Shown here one piece after another: positions 1 through 10,425 of a stretch of DNA of 64,000 nucleotides (positions within the stretch are counted from its first letter, which is position 1; each line of letters begins with the position of its first letter). The translations under genes were made by a program, and so were the position numbers. Below the pieces are notes generated by a model. It worked only from the letters and a program-made list of their open reading frames with translations, was not told the origin of the DNA and did no database searches. Origin of the DNA: Sphingorhabdus sp. (GTDB taxonomy: Bacteria; Pseudomonadota; Alphaproteobacteria; Sphingomonadales; Sphingomonadaceae); assembly GCA_028279555.1 (NCBI GenBank), contig JANQNO010000006.1:278864-342863 (forward strand). The letters are read 5' to 3'.

Positions 1-1
1 C

Positions 2-151
2 ATCGCGCTCGAAGTGGATGGCGGCATCACGGCCGAAACGGCCCCGCTCGCCATCGAGGCCGGTGCCGATACATTGGTCGCCGGCACTGCTACATTCAAG
101 GGTGGCCCGGATCATTATGCCGCCAATATAGCGGCGCTAAGAGGAAGCTAG
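2..151 (+). CDS. rpe: Ribulose-phosphate 3-epimerase, C-terminal end (partial)
   Basis: Only the last 49 codons are in the window; the reading frame enters from the left edge at base 2 and stops with TAG at 149-151. The peptide carries the motifs VDGGIT and ADTLVAGTATF that close the TIM barrel of Rpe: the phosphate-binding glycine segment after the last catalytic Asp, and the GTA turn. The enzyme interconverts ribulose-5-phosphate and xylulose-5-phosphate in the pentose phosphate and Calvin-type pathways in the cytoplasm. A heparinase II/III-like gene and purH follow on the same strand, an order seen in many alphaproteobacteria. The fragment is short, but the motif match is clear. Confidence 0.85.
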   Translation: MALEVDGGITAETAPLAIEAGADTLVAGTATFKGGPDHYAANIAALRGS

Positions 152-189
152 GGTCCTGACCCTAGGCCAGTTGGCAAGGAAGACCATAT

Positions 190-1908
190 TTGTCCGACTA
201 TGACGACAGGATTGCCAATGGCCGGTCGCTGATGGTGCGGCCAAGCGGCCTGGGCCAAACGCTTTCGGAGCGCATTGCGCTGGCCTTCTACAAACTGACC
301 TGGCGCACGCCGCTGCATAATTCGCGGCTCACCGGCAAGCTGCCGTTGCGCCTGCTCGCCACACCGCCGGATCCGCTGCCCGCCGAGGCGGCGCGCGGCA
401 AGGCGCTGCTGATGGGGAAGTTCCACTTTCAAGGCATGGATCAGGAGCTTGCCAGCATCGACTATAACAAGCTCCTGCTGCCGCCGGCGATGATCGATTA
501 CATTCACCGCTTCGAATGGCTGCGCGATCTGTCTGCCGCTACCAACCGCGGCGAAGGCACAGCTGTCGCCGCAGACATAGCGGCAGAGTGGCTGGCGGGA
601 AATGGCGGGAAAGTGCGTGAGCCGGCCTGGTCGGTTGAAAATTGCGCATGGCGGCTCCTCAACATGGCGGTTGCCGCGCCCTTTATCCTTTCGAGCAATG
701 ATCCTGTATACCGCTCATCTATCCTCAATCATTTTGCCAGGACCGCCCGGCATCTCGACCGCAGCGCGCCGCGTGGTGGCATTCGTTTCCAACGACTATG
801 TGGCTGGGTCGGGGTGGTGGCTGCTTCGCTTTTGCTTCCGGAAGGAAAGGCACGGCGTATCGTTGGGGAAAACGGGCTGGCCGTTTCGCTCGCCGAGACG
901 ATTTTTGACGATGGCGGCGTGATCTCCCGCTCACCCATGCAGCTTATCGAAATCGTCGGGTTACTCAGCCTGCTGCGCCAATGTTATCTGGCGGTCGACG
1001 AAGCCATGCCGGAAGTGTTGAACGATGCCTTGTCGCGGGCGGTTCCTGCCTTGCTGGGCCTCACCCATGCTGATGGCGGCCTCGGCGCATGGCAGGGATC
1101 GGGGCATATCGGCCCAGAGAAAATCGAAGCCATCGTCGCTGCCAGCGGTGTGCGTGCCCGTCCGCACAGGCAGGCGCTCGACTGGGGCTATCAACGCGTC
1201 GCGGCCAGCAACTCGGTTTTGCTCCTCGATGCCGGACCACCCCCTTTGGCCCGGCAATTTTCTGCAGGATGCGCCTCGACGCTCGCTTTGGAATTTTCGC
1301 ATGGCAACCAGCGGCTAGTCATCAATTGCGGCGGCTCGGGGCTTGTGGGAGCAACCATTCCGGCCAGCCTTGCGCGCGGTCTGCGCACCACCGCAGCACA
1401 CAGCACGCTCTGTATCGATGACACCAACAGCACGGCGATTCTACCCGGTGGGCAGCTGGGGCGCGGTGTTACCGAGGTCGGGCTGGAGCGGCGTGATATC
1501 GAGAAGGCCACACGGATCGAAGCCAGCCATGATGGCTATGCTCGCAGTTTTGGCTACAATCATTCCCGGCTACTCATTCTGCGCTCCGACGGGCTAGAAC
1601 TACGCGGCGAAGACAGCCTGTTGCCGGCGGGAAAAGCCAAACCGCGGGACGGGGTTCCCTGCCATATCCGCTTTCATATCGGCCCGGATATCGAACTTGC
1701 CACCAATGACCGCGAAGGAACCGTTATACTGCGCTTGCCCGATGGTGGCGCATGGCTGTTTGCTGCCGGAATGGGCACGGCAGGGGTCGATGAAAGCCTG
1801 TGGGTGGATGAAAATGGTATGCCCCGCCCCACGCAGCAGATTGTAGTGGCGGCTGAAACCGACAAGGGCGGCCTCTCGGTTGGCTGGCATTTCAGATTTT
1901 TGGGTTAG
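190..1908 (+). CDS. Heparinase II/III family protein
   Basis: A 572-residue protein matching the heparinase II/III-like family that sits between rpe and purH in many alphaproteobacteria. The N-terminal half (about residues 1-320) looks like the alpha/alpha toroid. The C-terminal half holds the beta-sandwich motif [14 protein letters not shown] followed by short Gly-rich strands and HIRFHIGPD, the region that carries the catalytic or metal-binding His in polysaccharide lyases. I see no clear signal peptide, so cellular location and substrate are open. The start is TTG at 190, preceded by AGGAAG at a suitable distance; no in-frame ATG lies nearby. It starts 38 nt after rpe and ends 13 nt before purH, suggesting one transcript. 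Polysaccharide lyase activity is family knowledge, not shown here. Confidence 0.8.
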   Translation: MSDYDDRIANGRSLMVRPSGLGQTLSERIALAFYKLTWRTPLHNSRLTGKLPLRLLATPPDPLPAEAARGKALLMGKFHFQGMDQELASIDYNKLLLPPAMIDYIHRFEWLRDLSAATNRGEGTAVAADIAAEWLAGNGGKVREPAWSVENCAWRLLNMAVAAPFILSSNDPVYRSSILNHFARTARHLDRSAPRGGIRFQRLCGWVGVVAASLLLPEGKARRIVGENGLAVSLAETIFDDGGVISRSPMQLIEIVGLLSLLRQCYLAVDEAMPEVLNDALSRAVPALLGLTHADGGLGAWQGSGHIGPEKIEAIVAASGVRARPHRQALDWGYQRVAASNSVLLLDAGPPPLARQFSAGCASTLALEFSHGNQRLVINCGGSGLVGATIPASLARGLRTTAAHSTLCIDDTNSTAILPGGQLGRGVTEVGLERRDIEKATRIEASHDGYARSFGYNHSRLLILRSDGLELRGEDSLLPAGKAKPRDGVPCHIRFHIGPDIELATNDREGTVILRLPDGGAWLFAAGMGTAGVDESLWVDENGMPRPTQQIVVAAETDKGGLSVGWHFRFLG

Positions 1909-1921
1909 GGTTGGAAAAATA

Positions 1922-3511
1922 ATGAAAGACATCAAAATCAAACGCGCACTGCTTTCGGTATCGGACAAAACCGGTCTGGCCGAACTGGGCCATGCGCTGG
2001 CAGCGCGCGATATCGAGCTTGTTTCTACCGGCGGAACCGCGAAAACCCTGCGTGAAGCTGGCCTCAAAGTCCGCGACATTTCGGAATTGACCGGTTTTCC
2101 GGAAATGATGGATGGCCGCATAAAAACGCTGCATCCCAAGGTTCATGGCGGCTTGCTCGCGGTACGTGACAATAGCGACCATGCGGCGGCCATGAAAATG
2201 CATGACATTGGCGCAATCGACCTGGTGGTGGTTAATCTCTATCCCTTTGCGCAGACAGTTGCGAACCAGGCAGATCGCGATGAGATCATCGAGAATATCG
2301 ACATTGGCGGACCTTCGATGGTGCGCAGTGCGGCCAAAAATCACGATTATGTAACGATCATCACCGATCCGTCGGATTATGACAGTCTCATTGCCGAAAT
2401 GGAGGAAACCGACGGCGCAACCTCACACGCATTTAGACGTATATGCGCCGCCAAAGCTTATGCGGTAACGGCGGCCTACGATGGCATGATCGCCAGCTGG
2501 TTCGCTTTCGCGGATCAGGGCGAGATGTTCCCAGAAAGCCTGAATTTCGGGGCCAAGCTCGGGGACACGCTGCGCTATGGGGAAAACCCGCATCAGCATG
2601 CCGCCTTTTATTTGCCAGCCGGACCTTCTGCGAGCGGCATCGGCCAGGCCGAACAGCTGCAGGGCAAGGAGCTGAGCTACAACAACTATAATGATGCCGA
2701 CGCGGCGCTCGAACTGGTGAGCGAATTTGCCGGCGGCCCGCCCACTGTCGTGATTGTCAAACATGCCAATCCCTGCGGCGTCGCCAGCGGCGATACGCTG
2801 ATAGAAGCCTACCGCGCGGCGCTCGAATGCGACAGCGTCTCAGCTTTCGGCGGAATTGTGGCCGTCAACCAGCCGCTCGACGGCCAAACAGCCGAAGCGA
2901 TAACAGCGGTTTTCACTGAAGTCGTTGTCGCACCGGCAGCCGACGATACAGCCAGAGAAATTTTCGCCAGGAAGAAAAATTTGCGCCTGCTGATCACTGG
3001 CGATCTGCCTGATGCCAGGCGGCCGGGGCTGATGATGAAAAACATCGCCGGCGGCTATCTGCTGCAGTCGCGCGACAACGGCTTTGTCGCCGACGCGGAC
3101 TTGAAGGTAGTAACCAAGCGGCAGCCCACTGCGCAGGAAATGGCCGATTGCCGCTTCGCCTGGACGGTTGCGAAACATGTGAAATCCAACGCTATCGTCT
3201 ATGCCAAGGATTGGGCAACCGCAGGAATAGGCGCGGGGCAGATGAACCGCCGCGACAGCGCGCGCATCGCAGCTGCCAAGGCGCAGGAGGCAGCCGAAAC
3301 CTACGGATGGGATGCCCCCAAAACCAAAGGGTCAGCGGTGGCCTCGGACGCCTTCTTCCCCTTCGCCGATGGCTTGATGGCGGCAGCGGAAGCCGGCGCA
3401 ACGGCGGTCATACAACCTGGCGGTTCGATGCGCGATGACGAGGTGATCGAGGCGGCCGACAGTGCCGGCCTTGCAATGGTCTTTACCGGCATGCGCCATT
3501 TCAGGCACTAG
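1922..3511 (+). CDS. purH: Bifunctional AICAR transformylase / IMP cyclohydrolase
   Basis: PurH carries out the last two steps of de novo purine synthesis: formylation of AICAR with 10-formyl-tetrahydrofolate, then closure to IMP. The N-terminal MGS-like IMP cyclohydrolase domain opens with [12 protein letters not shown] and contains [21 protein letters not shown]-type sequence at about residues 60-80. The C-terminal AICAR transformylase domain shows [16 protein letters not shown] and the closing [11 protein letters not shown]. At 529 residues it has the usual family length. The ORF track begins at 1880, but ATG 1922 ([11 protein letters not shown]) aligns with the normal N-terminus and avoids a 29-nt overlap with the upstream gene. 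It is the last gene of the plus-strand run and faces a convergent exporter gene 17 nt downstream. Confidence 0.97.
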   Translation: MKDIKIKRALLSVSDKTGLAELGHALAARDIELVSTGGTAKTLREAGLKVRDISELTGFPEMMDGRIKTLHPKVHGGLLAVRDNSDHAAAMKMHDIGAIDLVVVNLYPFAQTVANQADRDEIIENIDIGGPSMVRSAAKNHDYVTIITDPSDYDSLIAEMEETDGATSHAFRRICAAKAYAVTAAYDGMIASWFAFADQGEMFPESLNFGAKLGDTLRYGENPHQHAAFYLPAGPSASGIGQAEQLQGKELSYNNYNDADAALELVSEFAGGPPTVVIVKHANPCGVASGDTLIEAYRAALECDSVSAFGGIVAVNQPLDGQTAEAITAVFTEVVVAPAADDTAREIFARKKNLRLLITGDLPDARRPGLMMKNIAGGYLLQSRDNGFVADADLKVVTKRQPTAQEMADCRFAWTVAKHVKSNAIVYAKDWATAGIGAGQMNRRDSARIAAAKAQEAAETYGWDAPKTKGSAVASDAFFPFADGLMAAAEAGATAVIQPGGSMRDDEVIEAADSAGLAMVFTGMRHFRH

Positions 3512-3528
3512 CGCAGGAACGGCAGTAT

Positions 3529-5850
3529 CTACCTTTGCGCTCGCCCGGATCTTGCGGACACGCGTTCCGGGTAGAGAATGGCAACAGCCGGAAGTAGCAG
3601 CAATAGATCGGCCAGCAGAGCAAGAACAAAAATGCTGACGCAAAGCAAACCGAAAAATGTGGCGGTTGGCATTTCGCTAAACAGCGCAGATGAAAGACCA
3701 AAAGATAGTATGCAAGTAGTGGTAATCAGCGCCGGGGCAACATGATTCATGACCGCAGGAAGGTCACTGAATGCCAAAGGCGAACCCTTGCGCCGACGCT
3801 CGATCTGCACTCGATTGAGCACATGGATTGTGTCATCGACTGCTATTCCAAAGGCAACCGACAGGGCAATGGCGCTCGTGAAATGCAAATGGGTTCCGCT
3901 CCACATCAACCAGCCGCCCACGAGCAAAATGGGCAGAATGTTGGGCAATATGGCCGCAATTGAATAACGCCATTCGCGAAACCAGAGTCCGACAAGAAGC
4001 GGACAGACAAAGGCGGCTATCAGGAAACTGATGGTCAGTTCGCGTATCATGTCGTCGGACCGGTACGCCGCGAGCGCCGAAAGGCCGTTGATCTCCTCGG
4101 CGGCCAGCGGGCCATCGCCCAACTTGCTCAATTCTGCCTCTATCCCCCGGCCAAGCTCCCGGATTTCCGCTGAAGGCAGATCGCCAATTCGCATCGCAAT
4201 CTTGAATCCATTTTCATCCCACCCAAGCAGCTCTGCACGCGCTCTTTCCGGCAGGAAATCCAAAAGCTCTGACATTGCCGCTTCGCCGGCTGGCGTATCA
4301 TCCGGGTTCAGCTTTTGCCGAAGGCTATGCAGCGAAATTATGGGGTTGCCCGGAAAGCGCGCAGCCAATGCCTCATGTGCATTCCCCAACGCCTCCTGAT
4401 TTTCCGCGCTTAAAAGTTCGCCGCCATTTTCGGGGCGCAGTATGACGTCGAGCGTCGCGCTTGGCCCGGCGATCTCCTCGACCTGCTTCAGCGATTCCCG
4501 GATCGGGCTGTCTTCGAGCAAATATTGGTTGAAGTAGTGATTGGTTTGAATGGGCAGAAAGGCGGATAGTGCCAGCGCCGCGACCACCAGCCCGCCGGTT
4601 GTCACGACATAACGCTTGCCAACCAGCATATTCGTCACCCTGGACAGCATGATTGGCGCGGATACCCTTTTCGGCGCTGGTTTTTCCAAAACCCGGCGAA
4701 CAAATCCGAATTTCCAGCCGAGCGCGAAGACCAGGGGATGGATGACCAGCACTGCGAACATCGCCATCACTATCCCGACGATACCTGCCGTTGCAAAACT
4801 GCGGATCAGTTCGGAACCCGAATAGAAAAGGCTGGCCAGCGCCAATATTGTCGTTAACCCGGCGAGCATACAGGGCGGCCCGATATCCATCAGCATCCCT
4901 TTTATCGCCGCATCGCGTCCCATTCCTTTTGACGCATTCTTGCGCAATTCATGTGTCATGTGGATGCAGTCCGCCATGGCCAGCGCCATGATCAGCACGG
5001 TGACCGAATTGGTGATCACATTCATGGTTATGCCCAGCAATCCGAATGCACCGAAGGTCAGAAACAGGGCATTCGCTGGCGCAATTCCATTCATAAAGCC
5101 AAGCGTAACGCTGCGAAAAAGGAAAAAGGCGACCAGCGCCCCCAAAATCGCGCCCACTATGTTGAGATATAGCTGCTCGCTACGCAATCGGTTGACGATA
5201 TGATGGCGGATAGGGAGCATGCCCGTCATGCTGAGCTGCATGTCGCCGCTAATCTCCAACTCTCTGTTCAGCGCCTCGATCTTGCCAACAAAGCCGTCAA
5301 ATCTGGCAACATCGGTGAAACCGTCATCGACCGAGAAAATGACAATGGTCTGATTCAGTTCCTTGTTGATCAGCGGTGTCGGTGCCCATTCACTATCGCG
5401 GGCCATCCGCAATGGGGCCGATATGTCATCATAACTGCCGAGATCATCGGCTATCAGCGTCTGCCATTCGCCGGTTTCGCCATTGCGCTCCTGCTGCGAA
5501 AAGACCGAAGCCGCAAATTCGACGCCTTCGAGCAGTTGCAGATCGAGAACATAGTCGCGCAGCGATTCCAGCTGCCGACGGTCGAAAGCCTCCTTCGAGC
5601 TGGCGATTACAAAAATGTCGGTGTCCGATTGCGGATAGCGGCGGACATGTTCCTGATAGGCCGCGTAATGGGGATGAGAAGAAGCGAAAATCTCTCGCGT
5701 GCCGTCCTCGAAATCGATCTGCAGCGCAAAATAGGCTGCCAGTGGAAGCAAAAGTGAGAGGCCCAAAAATATTGTCAGCGGGCGCTTTAGAACATTGCGC
5801 GCGATCGCAGCCAAAAAGGTAGAAATTCCGGTGATTTTGCCCCCTGCCAC
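3529..5850 (-). CDS. RND superfamily / MMPL-type exporter
   Basis: A 773-residue inner-membrane protein with the twofold RND layout. There is an N-terminal TM helix (about 15-40), a periplasmic loop (about 45-210), a six-helix bundle (about 220-400), a second periplasmic loop (about 440-590) and a second bundle with FGIAVDDTIHVLNR near residue 670. The DD/D pairs in the TM segments (MALAMADCIHM and FGIAVDDTIH) are the positions used for proton relay in this superfamily. It resembles the MMPL / sterol-sensing-domain group that moves lipids or hydrophobic compounds, but the substrate cannot be named. The start is GTG at 5850; no better ATG is upstream. It is a single gene, convergent with purH. 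Confidence 0.85.
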   Translation of the reverse strand: MAGGKITGISTFLAAIARNVLKRPLTIFLGLSLLLPLAAYFALQIDFEDGTREIFASSHPHYAAYQEHVRRYPQSDTDIFVIASSKEAFDRRQLESLRDYVLDLQLLEGVEFAASVFSQQERNGETGEWQTLIADDLGSYDDISAPLRMARDSEWAPTPLINKELNQTIVIFSVDDGFTDVARFDGFVGKIEALNRELEISGDMQLSMTGMLPIRHHIVNRLRSEQLYLNIVGAILGALVAFFLFRSVTLGFMNGIAPANALFLTFGAFGLLGITMNVITNSVTVLIMALAMADCIHMTHELRKNASKGMGRDAAIKGMLMDIGPPCMLAGLTTILALASLFYSGSELIRSFATAGIVGIVMAMFAVLVIHPLVFALGWKFGFVRRVLEKPAPKRVSAPIMLSRVTNMLVGKRYVVTTGGLVVAALALSAFLPIQTNHYFNQYLLEDSPIRESLKQVEEIAGPSATLDVILRPENGGELLSAENQEALGNAHEALAARFPGNPIISLHSLRQKLNPDDTPAGEAAMSELLDFLPERARAELLGWDENGFKIAMRIGDLPSAEIRELGRGIEAELSKLGDGPLAAEEINGLSALAAYRSDDMIRELTISFLIAAFVCPLLVGLWFREWRYSIAAILPNILPILLVGGWLMWSGTHLHFTSAIALSVAFGIAVDDTIHVLNRVQIERRRKGSPLAFSDLPAVMNHVAPALITTTCILSFGLSSALFSEMPTATFFGLLCVSIFVLALLADLLLLLPAVAILYPERVSARSGRAQR

Positions 5851-5979
5851 CGACTATATCAGCAATGTTCCCTATTCGCGCGACCCTGTTCGCAATATTG
5901 GCAATATTGAAAAAAAGCCATGAATATATTACCGCTCTGCATCAGTTGATTGGGATTGCATATCCAAAGCCGGGGGTAG

Positions 5980-6510
5980 ATGGGGCCAGGCAACCAACAA
6001 TTGTTGAATAAAAGCGGGCAAGGAGCATTCATTTTGCTTGCCGCGCTGATGCTGCCTGCATCGACATCGGTAAACCGCGTCGACCTTTCAAAGTACGGCG
6101 GGAAATGGAGCGGCTCCGGATGGGGCAAGCGCGATGCCGGGGCGCCGCGCGAGCGGGTGCGCTGCCGGATGACCGCCAAATATCGCGCCAAGACGCGCCG
6201 CCTTTCGGTCAGCGGAAAATGCGCGGCAGCAAGCCGGAGCTTCACTCTGCTGGGCCATGTTGCGGAATATCGCGGCAGCAACAGGCTGACCGGCCGCTGG
6301 GTCAATCCTTCCGGCATGGGCTCGGTCAAGGTGGCTGGCAGACGCAATGGCAACAATTTGATCTTCACTTTCCGCGCGAAGGACCGGAAACTGGGAAAAA
6401 TGCGGCAATTTAGAACCGTCTGGAAACTGAACAGGAACAGCTTTACCCTGAACTCGCAGGTCGCCAAAGGCGGGTACAGGGACATTGGGAGCATTCGCTT
6501 TAGCCGGTAG
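5980..6510 (+). CDS. Small exported basic protein, unknown function
   Basis: A 176-residue protein with a hydrophobic segment (about residues 16-30, FILLAALMLPASTS) that looks like an export signal. A mature part rich in Arg, Lys, Gly and Ser follows. It contains YGGKWSGSGW, RVRCRMTAKY and LSVSGKCAAASRSF, then a run of short predicted beta strands ending IGSIRFSR. Two cysteines may form a disulfide. The pattern (a GxWxGxG strand, then RVRC and a GxC pair) resembles a recurrent family of small exported beta-rich alphaproteobacterial proteins without known function. It was preferred over the antisense ORF 5859-6494 because of the signal-like start and the GGGGG ribosome-binding sequence before ATG 5980. 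Its end overlaps the possible TTG start of the next gene. Confidence 0.65.
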   Translation: MGPGNQQLLNKSGQGAFILLAALMLPASTSVNRVDLSKYGGKWSGSGWGKRDAGAPRERVRCRMTAKYRAKTRRLSVSGKCAAASRSFTLLGHVAEYRGSNRLTGRWVNPSGMGSVKVAGRRNGNNLIFTFRAKDRKLGKMRQFRTVWKLNRNSFTLNSQVAKGGYRDIGSIRFSR

Positions 6511-7411
6511 TTCGGTCAAGGCAGAATTGTCGAGGGGAAAAATTTTGCTGGTAGGAGATGCCACGCCTGCGGCCGGGCCGGGCGAACATTCGATCAAGTC
6601 GCGCAAATTGCGCGCAAAGCCGGGCCGCTTTGGCAACAAGCGCAGATACTGGCTGAATGGCGACCCGGTTGCCACGGCCGTCTACAATGGTCTGTCGCTC
6701 AATTTCCCCAAGGCCGAGGTGTTCTTTATCGAGAGCGTGAACGCCTATCGCAGCAAGGCAAGCGGAAAGCTGGCAAGAGAAATCCGGGTTTTCACGCGGC
6801 AAGAGGCGATGCACACCAAAGAGCATGCCGCGCTTAACAAACATATCTCTGCAGCCGGTTTCGATATCGGCAATATTGATCGTCGCAGCGACATGATAGC
6901 TGCGCGCGCGCGCGGTTGGTCTCCGGTGGCAAAGCTTACATCGACGATGATCCTGGAGCATATAACCGCGATTGGTTCCAAGCAGCTCTTGGCCAACACT
7001 GCGCATTTGGGAGGCGCGGACGAAGAAGTGGCAGCGCTATGGCGATGGCACGCGCTGGAGGAAATCGAACATAAAGGCGTCGCGCACGATGTCTGGCTGC
7101 TCGCAACCGAAGATTGGCCCGGCTGGAAACGCTGGATACTGAAAGCCGGTATGACAGTCTTTGTCACCGCCGGTTTCTGCAAGCAGCGCTGGCTGGATTC
7201 GCTTTATCTGCTCGGGCAGGATGGACATAGCGGCCCGCGAGCCTGGGCGAGGCTTTTGTGGTTCCTGTTCGGCAAGCCGGGAATGGTTCGCAAGTTATTC
7301 CTGCCCTGGCTGCTGCTCCTGCGTCCTGGTTTCCACCCATGGCAGAATGATGATCGTTCGCTTATCAGGCTGGCCGACAGCCAGTATGGCGACGCGATTC
7401 TACCGGAGTAA
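6485..7411 (+). CDS. Metal-dependent hydrolase family protein (ferritin-like, PF10118-type)
   Basis: A 308-residue protein of the family annotated as 'predicted metal-dependent hydrolase'. The core motifs are all present: FPKAEVFFIESV, FTRQEAMHTKEHAALN, MILEHITAIG and ALEEIEHKGVAHD. These repeated E-x-x-H units are what a ferritin-like di-iron fold would need, so an oxygenase or oxidase role is as likely as hydrolysis. Two hydrophobic C-terminal segments (about 220-290) may be membrane-associated. The start is uncertain: TTG 6485 overlaps the upstream gene by 26 nt, while TTG 6527 would give a non-overlapping start and keep all motifs. It probably forms a two-gene unit with the upstream exported protein. 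Confidence 0.75.
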   Translation: MGAFALAGSSVKAELSRGKILLVGDATPAAGPGEHSIKSRKLRAKPGRFGNKRRYWLNGDPVATAVYNGLSLNFPKAEVFFIESVNAYRSKASGKLAREIRVFTRQEAMHTKEHAALNKHISAAGFDIGNIDRRSDMIAARARGWSPVAKLTSTMILEHITAIGSKQLLANTAHLGGADEEVAALWRWHALEEIEHKGVAHDVWLLATEDWPGWKRWILKAGMTVFVTAGFCKQRWLDSLYLLGQDGHSGPRAWARLLWFLFGKPGMVRKLFLPWLLLLRPGFHPWQNDDRSLIRLADSQYGDAILPE

Positions 7412-7458
7412 GCACAATTGCACCGGACTGTTATGCTGGCTGCCAGAGAAGCTAGCTG

Positions 7459-8328
7459 TCAGTGCGGTAATTCTCCTTCAAATCTGCAGCCGCGCGCTTT
7501 GAGTATCGGTCGGAGCTCCCGAAAAGCACGCGGTGTATCGGTTAGCGGAATGAATGGATAGAGGTGGTGGATCAGGTGATATTGCATCCCCATCGACGCG
7601 ATGTTGCCGACACGGCTTTTCCAGAATTTGGCATTTGTGTAGCGCCCGCGTTCATGCGCCGGATGATGCGGTGCCCAGCTGAAAAAGAACTGGATATATA
7701 CAATTCCAACATGCCGCGGTGCCCACCAAAGCAGCGCCGCCTCAATCGCGTAACCGGTCCACGCAAGCGCAAACAGAATTCCGAAAAACGCAAGCTGATA
7801 GAGCGCACCGTCCACCAGCACATCGCTGCGTCCGATTCTCTCGAGGATATAGCCATAGCCGCGCATTGCCCCGCCCTTGCCGCGCTGTCGCTGGACAATG
7901 CTCTGCCAGATCGCGTCCCACGCACCCTTCGACTGTGTAGTAATATCCGGATCAAGCTCTGGATGATTGACATGCTTGTGATGTTCCATGTGGGTAAGCT
8001 TGTGAATACGGTAGGGCATTGCCATGGGGAGAAGGCTCAAATGCCCGACCAACTCGTTGAACCATCTCCAGTTCCGGCCCGGACGCGCGATGATCCCGTG
8101 CACTGCTTCATGCGCAGGCAGGAAACAGGCCATCACATTGACGCATGCTATCGGAAAGGCGATCCACAAATGCAGGATATCCAGAAAAACCAGCGGCCAG
8201 AGCGACAACCAGGCGAGCAGGTTGCCGAGCCCCCAAAGCGGCACTTCCCAAGGGAAGCGGTCGGCATATTTGCGCGCGATCATACGCTCCGCCTTGCGCA
8301 GCTCCGCCTTGGTCATGCCTTCATTCAC
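7459..8328 (-). CDS. Fatty acid desaturase family protein
   Basis: A 289-residue integral membrane di-iron enzyme. The three histidine boxes are present: HEAVH (near residue 73), HKLTHMEHHKH (near 108-118) and HLIHH close to the C-terminus. About four TM helices separate the boxes in the usual order. Members of the family desaturate or hydroxylate acyl chains or carotenoid-type lipids at the inner membrane; the substrate cannot be told from sequence. The start GTG at 8328 overlaps the TGA stop of the upstream small gene (GTGA), with an ATG four codons later as an alternative. The overlap indicates translational coupling to the small membrane protein. Confidence 0.88.
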   Translation of the reverse strand: MNEGMTKAELRKAERMIARKYADRFPWEVPLWGLGNLLAWLSLWPLVFLDILHLWIAFPIACVNVMACFLPAHEAVHGIIARPGRNWRWFNELVGHLSLLPMAMPYRIHKLTHMEHHKHVNHPELDPDITTQSKGAWDAIWQSIVQRQRGKGGAMRGYGYILERIGRSDVLVDGALYQLAFFGILFALAWTGYAIEAALLWWAPRHVGIVYIQFFFSWAPHHPAHERGRYTNAKFWKSRVGNIASMGMQYHLIHHLYPFIPLTDTPRAFRELRPILKARGCRFEGELPH

Positions 8329-8543
8329 GACGGTCTAGCCCATATCCAGCTGCCGCGGATGAAGGCGAGCACCCCCCAGCTACCACCGATAATCATGCCA
8401 AATGCGAGCGTCGAAAGCTCCAGCGGCGCGTGCCATTCGAGCCGGTCCATGACCTGTGCAAATAGCGGTCCGAAAAAGGCAAATCCGAAAAATACCGGCA
8501 TAAAATGCAGGATGTTCTTGATGATGCCTTCAACTATTTGCAT
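8325..8543 (-). CDS. Small two-helix membrane protein, unknown function
   Basis: A 72-residue protein with two predicted membrane helices (about 10-30 and 42-64; FFGFAFFGPLFAQV and AFGMIIGGSWGVLAF). I do not recognise a family. Its stop codon overlaps the start of the desaturase gene by 4 nt, so the two are likely made together, and the product may be a partner or stabiliser of the desaturase. The start is ATG 8543. Conservation next to desaturase genes elsewhere would be the test of this link. Confidence 0.6.
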   Translation of the reverse strand: MQIVEGIIKNILHFMPVFFGFAFFGPLFAQVMDRLEWHAPLELSTLAFGMIIGGSWGVLAFIRGSWIWARPS

Positions 8544-8824
8544 TTGACTTGTCCCCGATTTGCCATGCTATTCAAATATTGGCATTTTTTCAAATATTAC
8601 AACTAGACGGGAATTTGGCGCTGTTTGGTTATATCGGCGCTCAGCCGCCATCATCATGCGAAAGCCAGCGGGTTCAGATTGCGATACTGATTTGGCTGGC
8701 GACAAGTTCGCATGCCCGAAAATTCCCGAAATGGCACAATTTCCTAATGTCGCGTTAACCATCTATTAGCATATTTCCTTCAGAGCTTTCCCCGTGATGA
8801 GTTTCACGAACAAGGGAAAGAAAA

Positions 8825-10420
8825 ATGCCTGAAAAGAATATGCCGGTTGACGTAGCGATTATTGGCGCGGGGCCCGCAGGGCTGACTGCCGCCTATCTGC
8901 TTTCCAAGAAGGGGCATTCGGTTACCGTCATTGAAAAGGACGAGACTTACGTCGGCGGCATCAGCCGTACCGTAGAGGTCGGCGGCTATCGCTTTGACAT
9001 AGGCGGCCACCGCTTCTTTTCCAAATCCCAAGAGGTGGTCGACCTGTGGAACGAAATCCTGCCGGATGACTTTATCCAGCGTCCGCGCATGAGCCGCATT
9101 TATTATGAAGGCAAATTCTATTCCTATCCGCTGCGCGCCTTCGAGGCGCTTTTCAATCTTGGGGTATTTCGCTCAGCACTCTGCATGGCAAGCTATGCAC
9201 GCTGGAACCTCTTTCCCAAGCGTGATGTAAAGAGTTTCGAGGACTGGGTGGTCAACCAGTTTGGCTACAAGCTCTATTCGATCTTCTTCAAGACCTATAC
9301 GGAGAAAGTATGGGGCATGCCCTGCAATGAAATGTCGGCGGACTGGGCGGCGCAACGTATCAAGGGCCTGTCACTTTGGAACGCGGTGACCGATGGCCTG
9401 AAGCGTTCGCTGGGCCTAAATAAGAAACCCAACGACGGCCAGGAAGTGAAGACGCTTCTCGAAACCTTCCGCTATCCGCGCCTCGGCCCCGGCATGATGT
9501 GGGATGCGGCGCGCGACTTTGTCCGCGAGCGTGGCAACGAGGTACTGATGGGCCACAGCCTGAAGCAGCTTGCGCAGGACACAGAAGGCAATTGGCGGAT
9601 GACTGCAAGCAAGGCGGATGGCGGCGAAGCGGTTATTACCGCTAAGCATGTCATTTCTTCCGCGCCGATGCGCGAGCTTGCTGCACGTATTCACCCTCTG
9701 CCCAAGTCGCTGCCCGAAGCGCAGGAACTAAATTATCGCGATTTTCTGACCGTCGCCATCATGGTGAAATCGGAAGATCTGTTTCCCGACAACTGGATCT
9801 ACATTCATGATGACCGCGTGCAGGTTGGCCGGGTGCAGAATTTCCGCAGCTGGTCGCCGGAAATGGTGCCTGACAAAGATATTGCCTGCGTTGGCCTTGA
9901 ATATTTCTGCTTCGAAAATGACGGGCTGTGGTCGTCATCCGACGACGACCTTGTCGAGCTTGCCAAGAAGGAAATGGACATCCTTGGCCTATGCAAACCG
10001 GAAGATGTGGTCGGCGGCGCTGTCGTGCGTCAGGAAAAGGCCTATCCGGTTTATGATGACAGCTACGAAGCCAATGTCGAAACCATGCGCAATGATCTGG
10101 AAACGCGCTTCCCGACACTGCATATGGTCGGTCGCAACGGCATGCACCGCTACAACAACCAGGATCATGCGATGATGACGGCGATGCTGACGGTAGAGAA
10201 TATCGAGGCCGGAAGCCGCGTCTACAATATCTGGAATGTCAACGAAGACGCCGAATATCACGAGGCCGGCGACGAGGGGGCGCAGGCCAGCATTGCGGAG
10301 CCGAGCGTTGCCAAGGGTGCCGAGCTTTCGGAAGGACAGGCAGCGGCGCTTCAATCCGAGCGCGATGTGCCCAAACGCATCGCCAAGGGCGAAGGCGACG
10401 ACGTCAGCAAGGCGGCGTAA
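8825..10420 (+). CDS. FAD-dependent oxidoreductase, UDP-galactopyranose-mutase-like
   Basis: A 531-residue flavoprotein. The Rossmann dinucleotide motif IIGAGPAGLTAAYLL is at about residues 11-25, followed by GGISRTVEVGGYRFDIGGHRFF, a pattern shared by UDP-galactopyranose mutases, phytoene desaturase-like and protoporphyrinogen-oxidase-like proteins. The C-terminal FAD segment reads MHRYNNQDHAMMTAMLT. The last 60 residues are acidic, Ala-rich and probably disordered. The start is ATG 8825 with GGGAAAG upstream. It begins a plus-strand run with a GtrA protein and two GT-C-like proteins, which fits a role in preparing or altering a sugar nucleotide for envelope glycans. The exact reaction is not provable here. 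Confidence 0.8.
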   Translation: MPEKNMPVDVAIIGAGPAGLTAAYLLSKKGHSVTVIEKDETYVGGISRTVEVGGYRFDIGGHRFFSKSQEVVDLWNEILPDDFIQRPRMSRIYYEGKFYSYPLRAFEALFNLGVFRSALCMASYARWNLFPKRDVKSFEDWVVNQFGYKLYSIFFKTYTEKVWGMPCNEMSADWAAQRIKGLSLWNAVTDGLKRSLGLNKKPNDGQEVKTLLETFRYPRLGPGMMWDAARDFVRERGNEVLMGHSLKQLAQDTEGNWRMTASKADGGEAVITAKHVISSAPMRELAARIHPLPKSLPEAQELNYRDFLTVAIMVKSEDLFPDNWIYIHDDRVQVGRVQNFRSWSPEMVPDKDIACVGLEYFCFENDGLWSSSDDDLVELAKKEMDILGLCKPEDVVGGAVVRQEKAYPVYDDSYEANVETMRNDLETRFPTLHMVGRNGMHRYNNQDHAMMTAMLTVENIEAGSRVYNIWNVNEDAEYHEAGDEGAQASIAEPSVAKGAELSEGQAAALQSERDVPKRIAKGEGDDVSKAA

Positions 10421-10425
10421 GCCAT

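Noticed and set aside
5859-6494. 211-residue minus-strand ORF opposite 5980-6510
   Set aside because: It lacks a signal or domain pattern, while the plus-strand ORF has a signal-like start, ribosome-binding sequence and a family-like beta-rich pattern.
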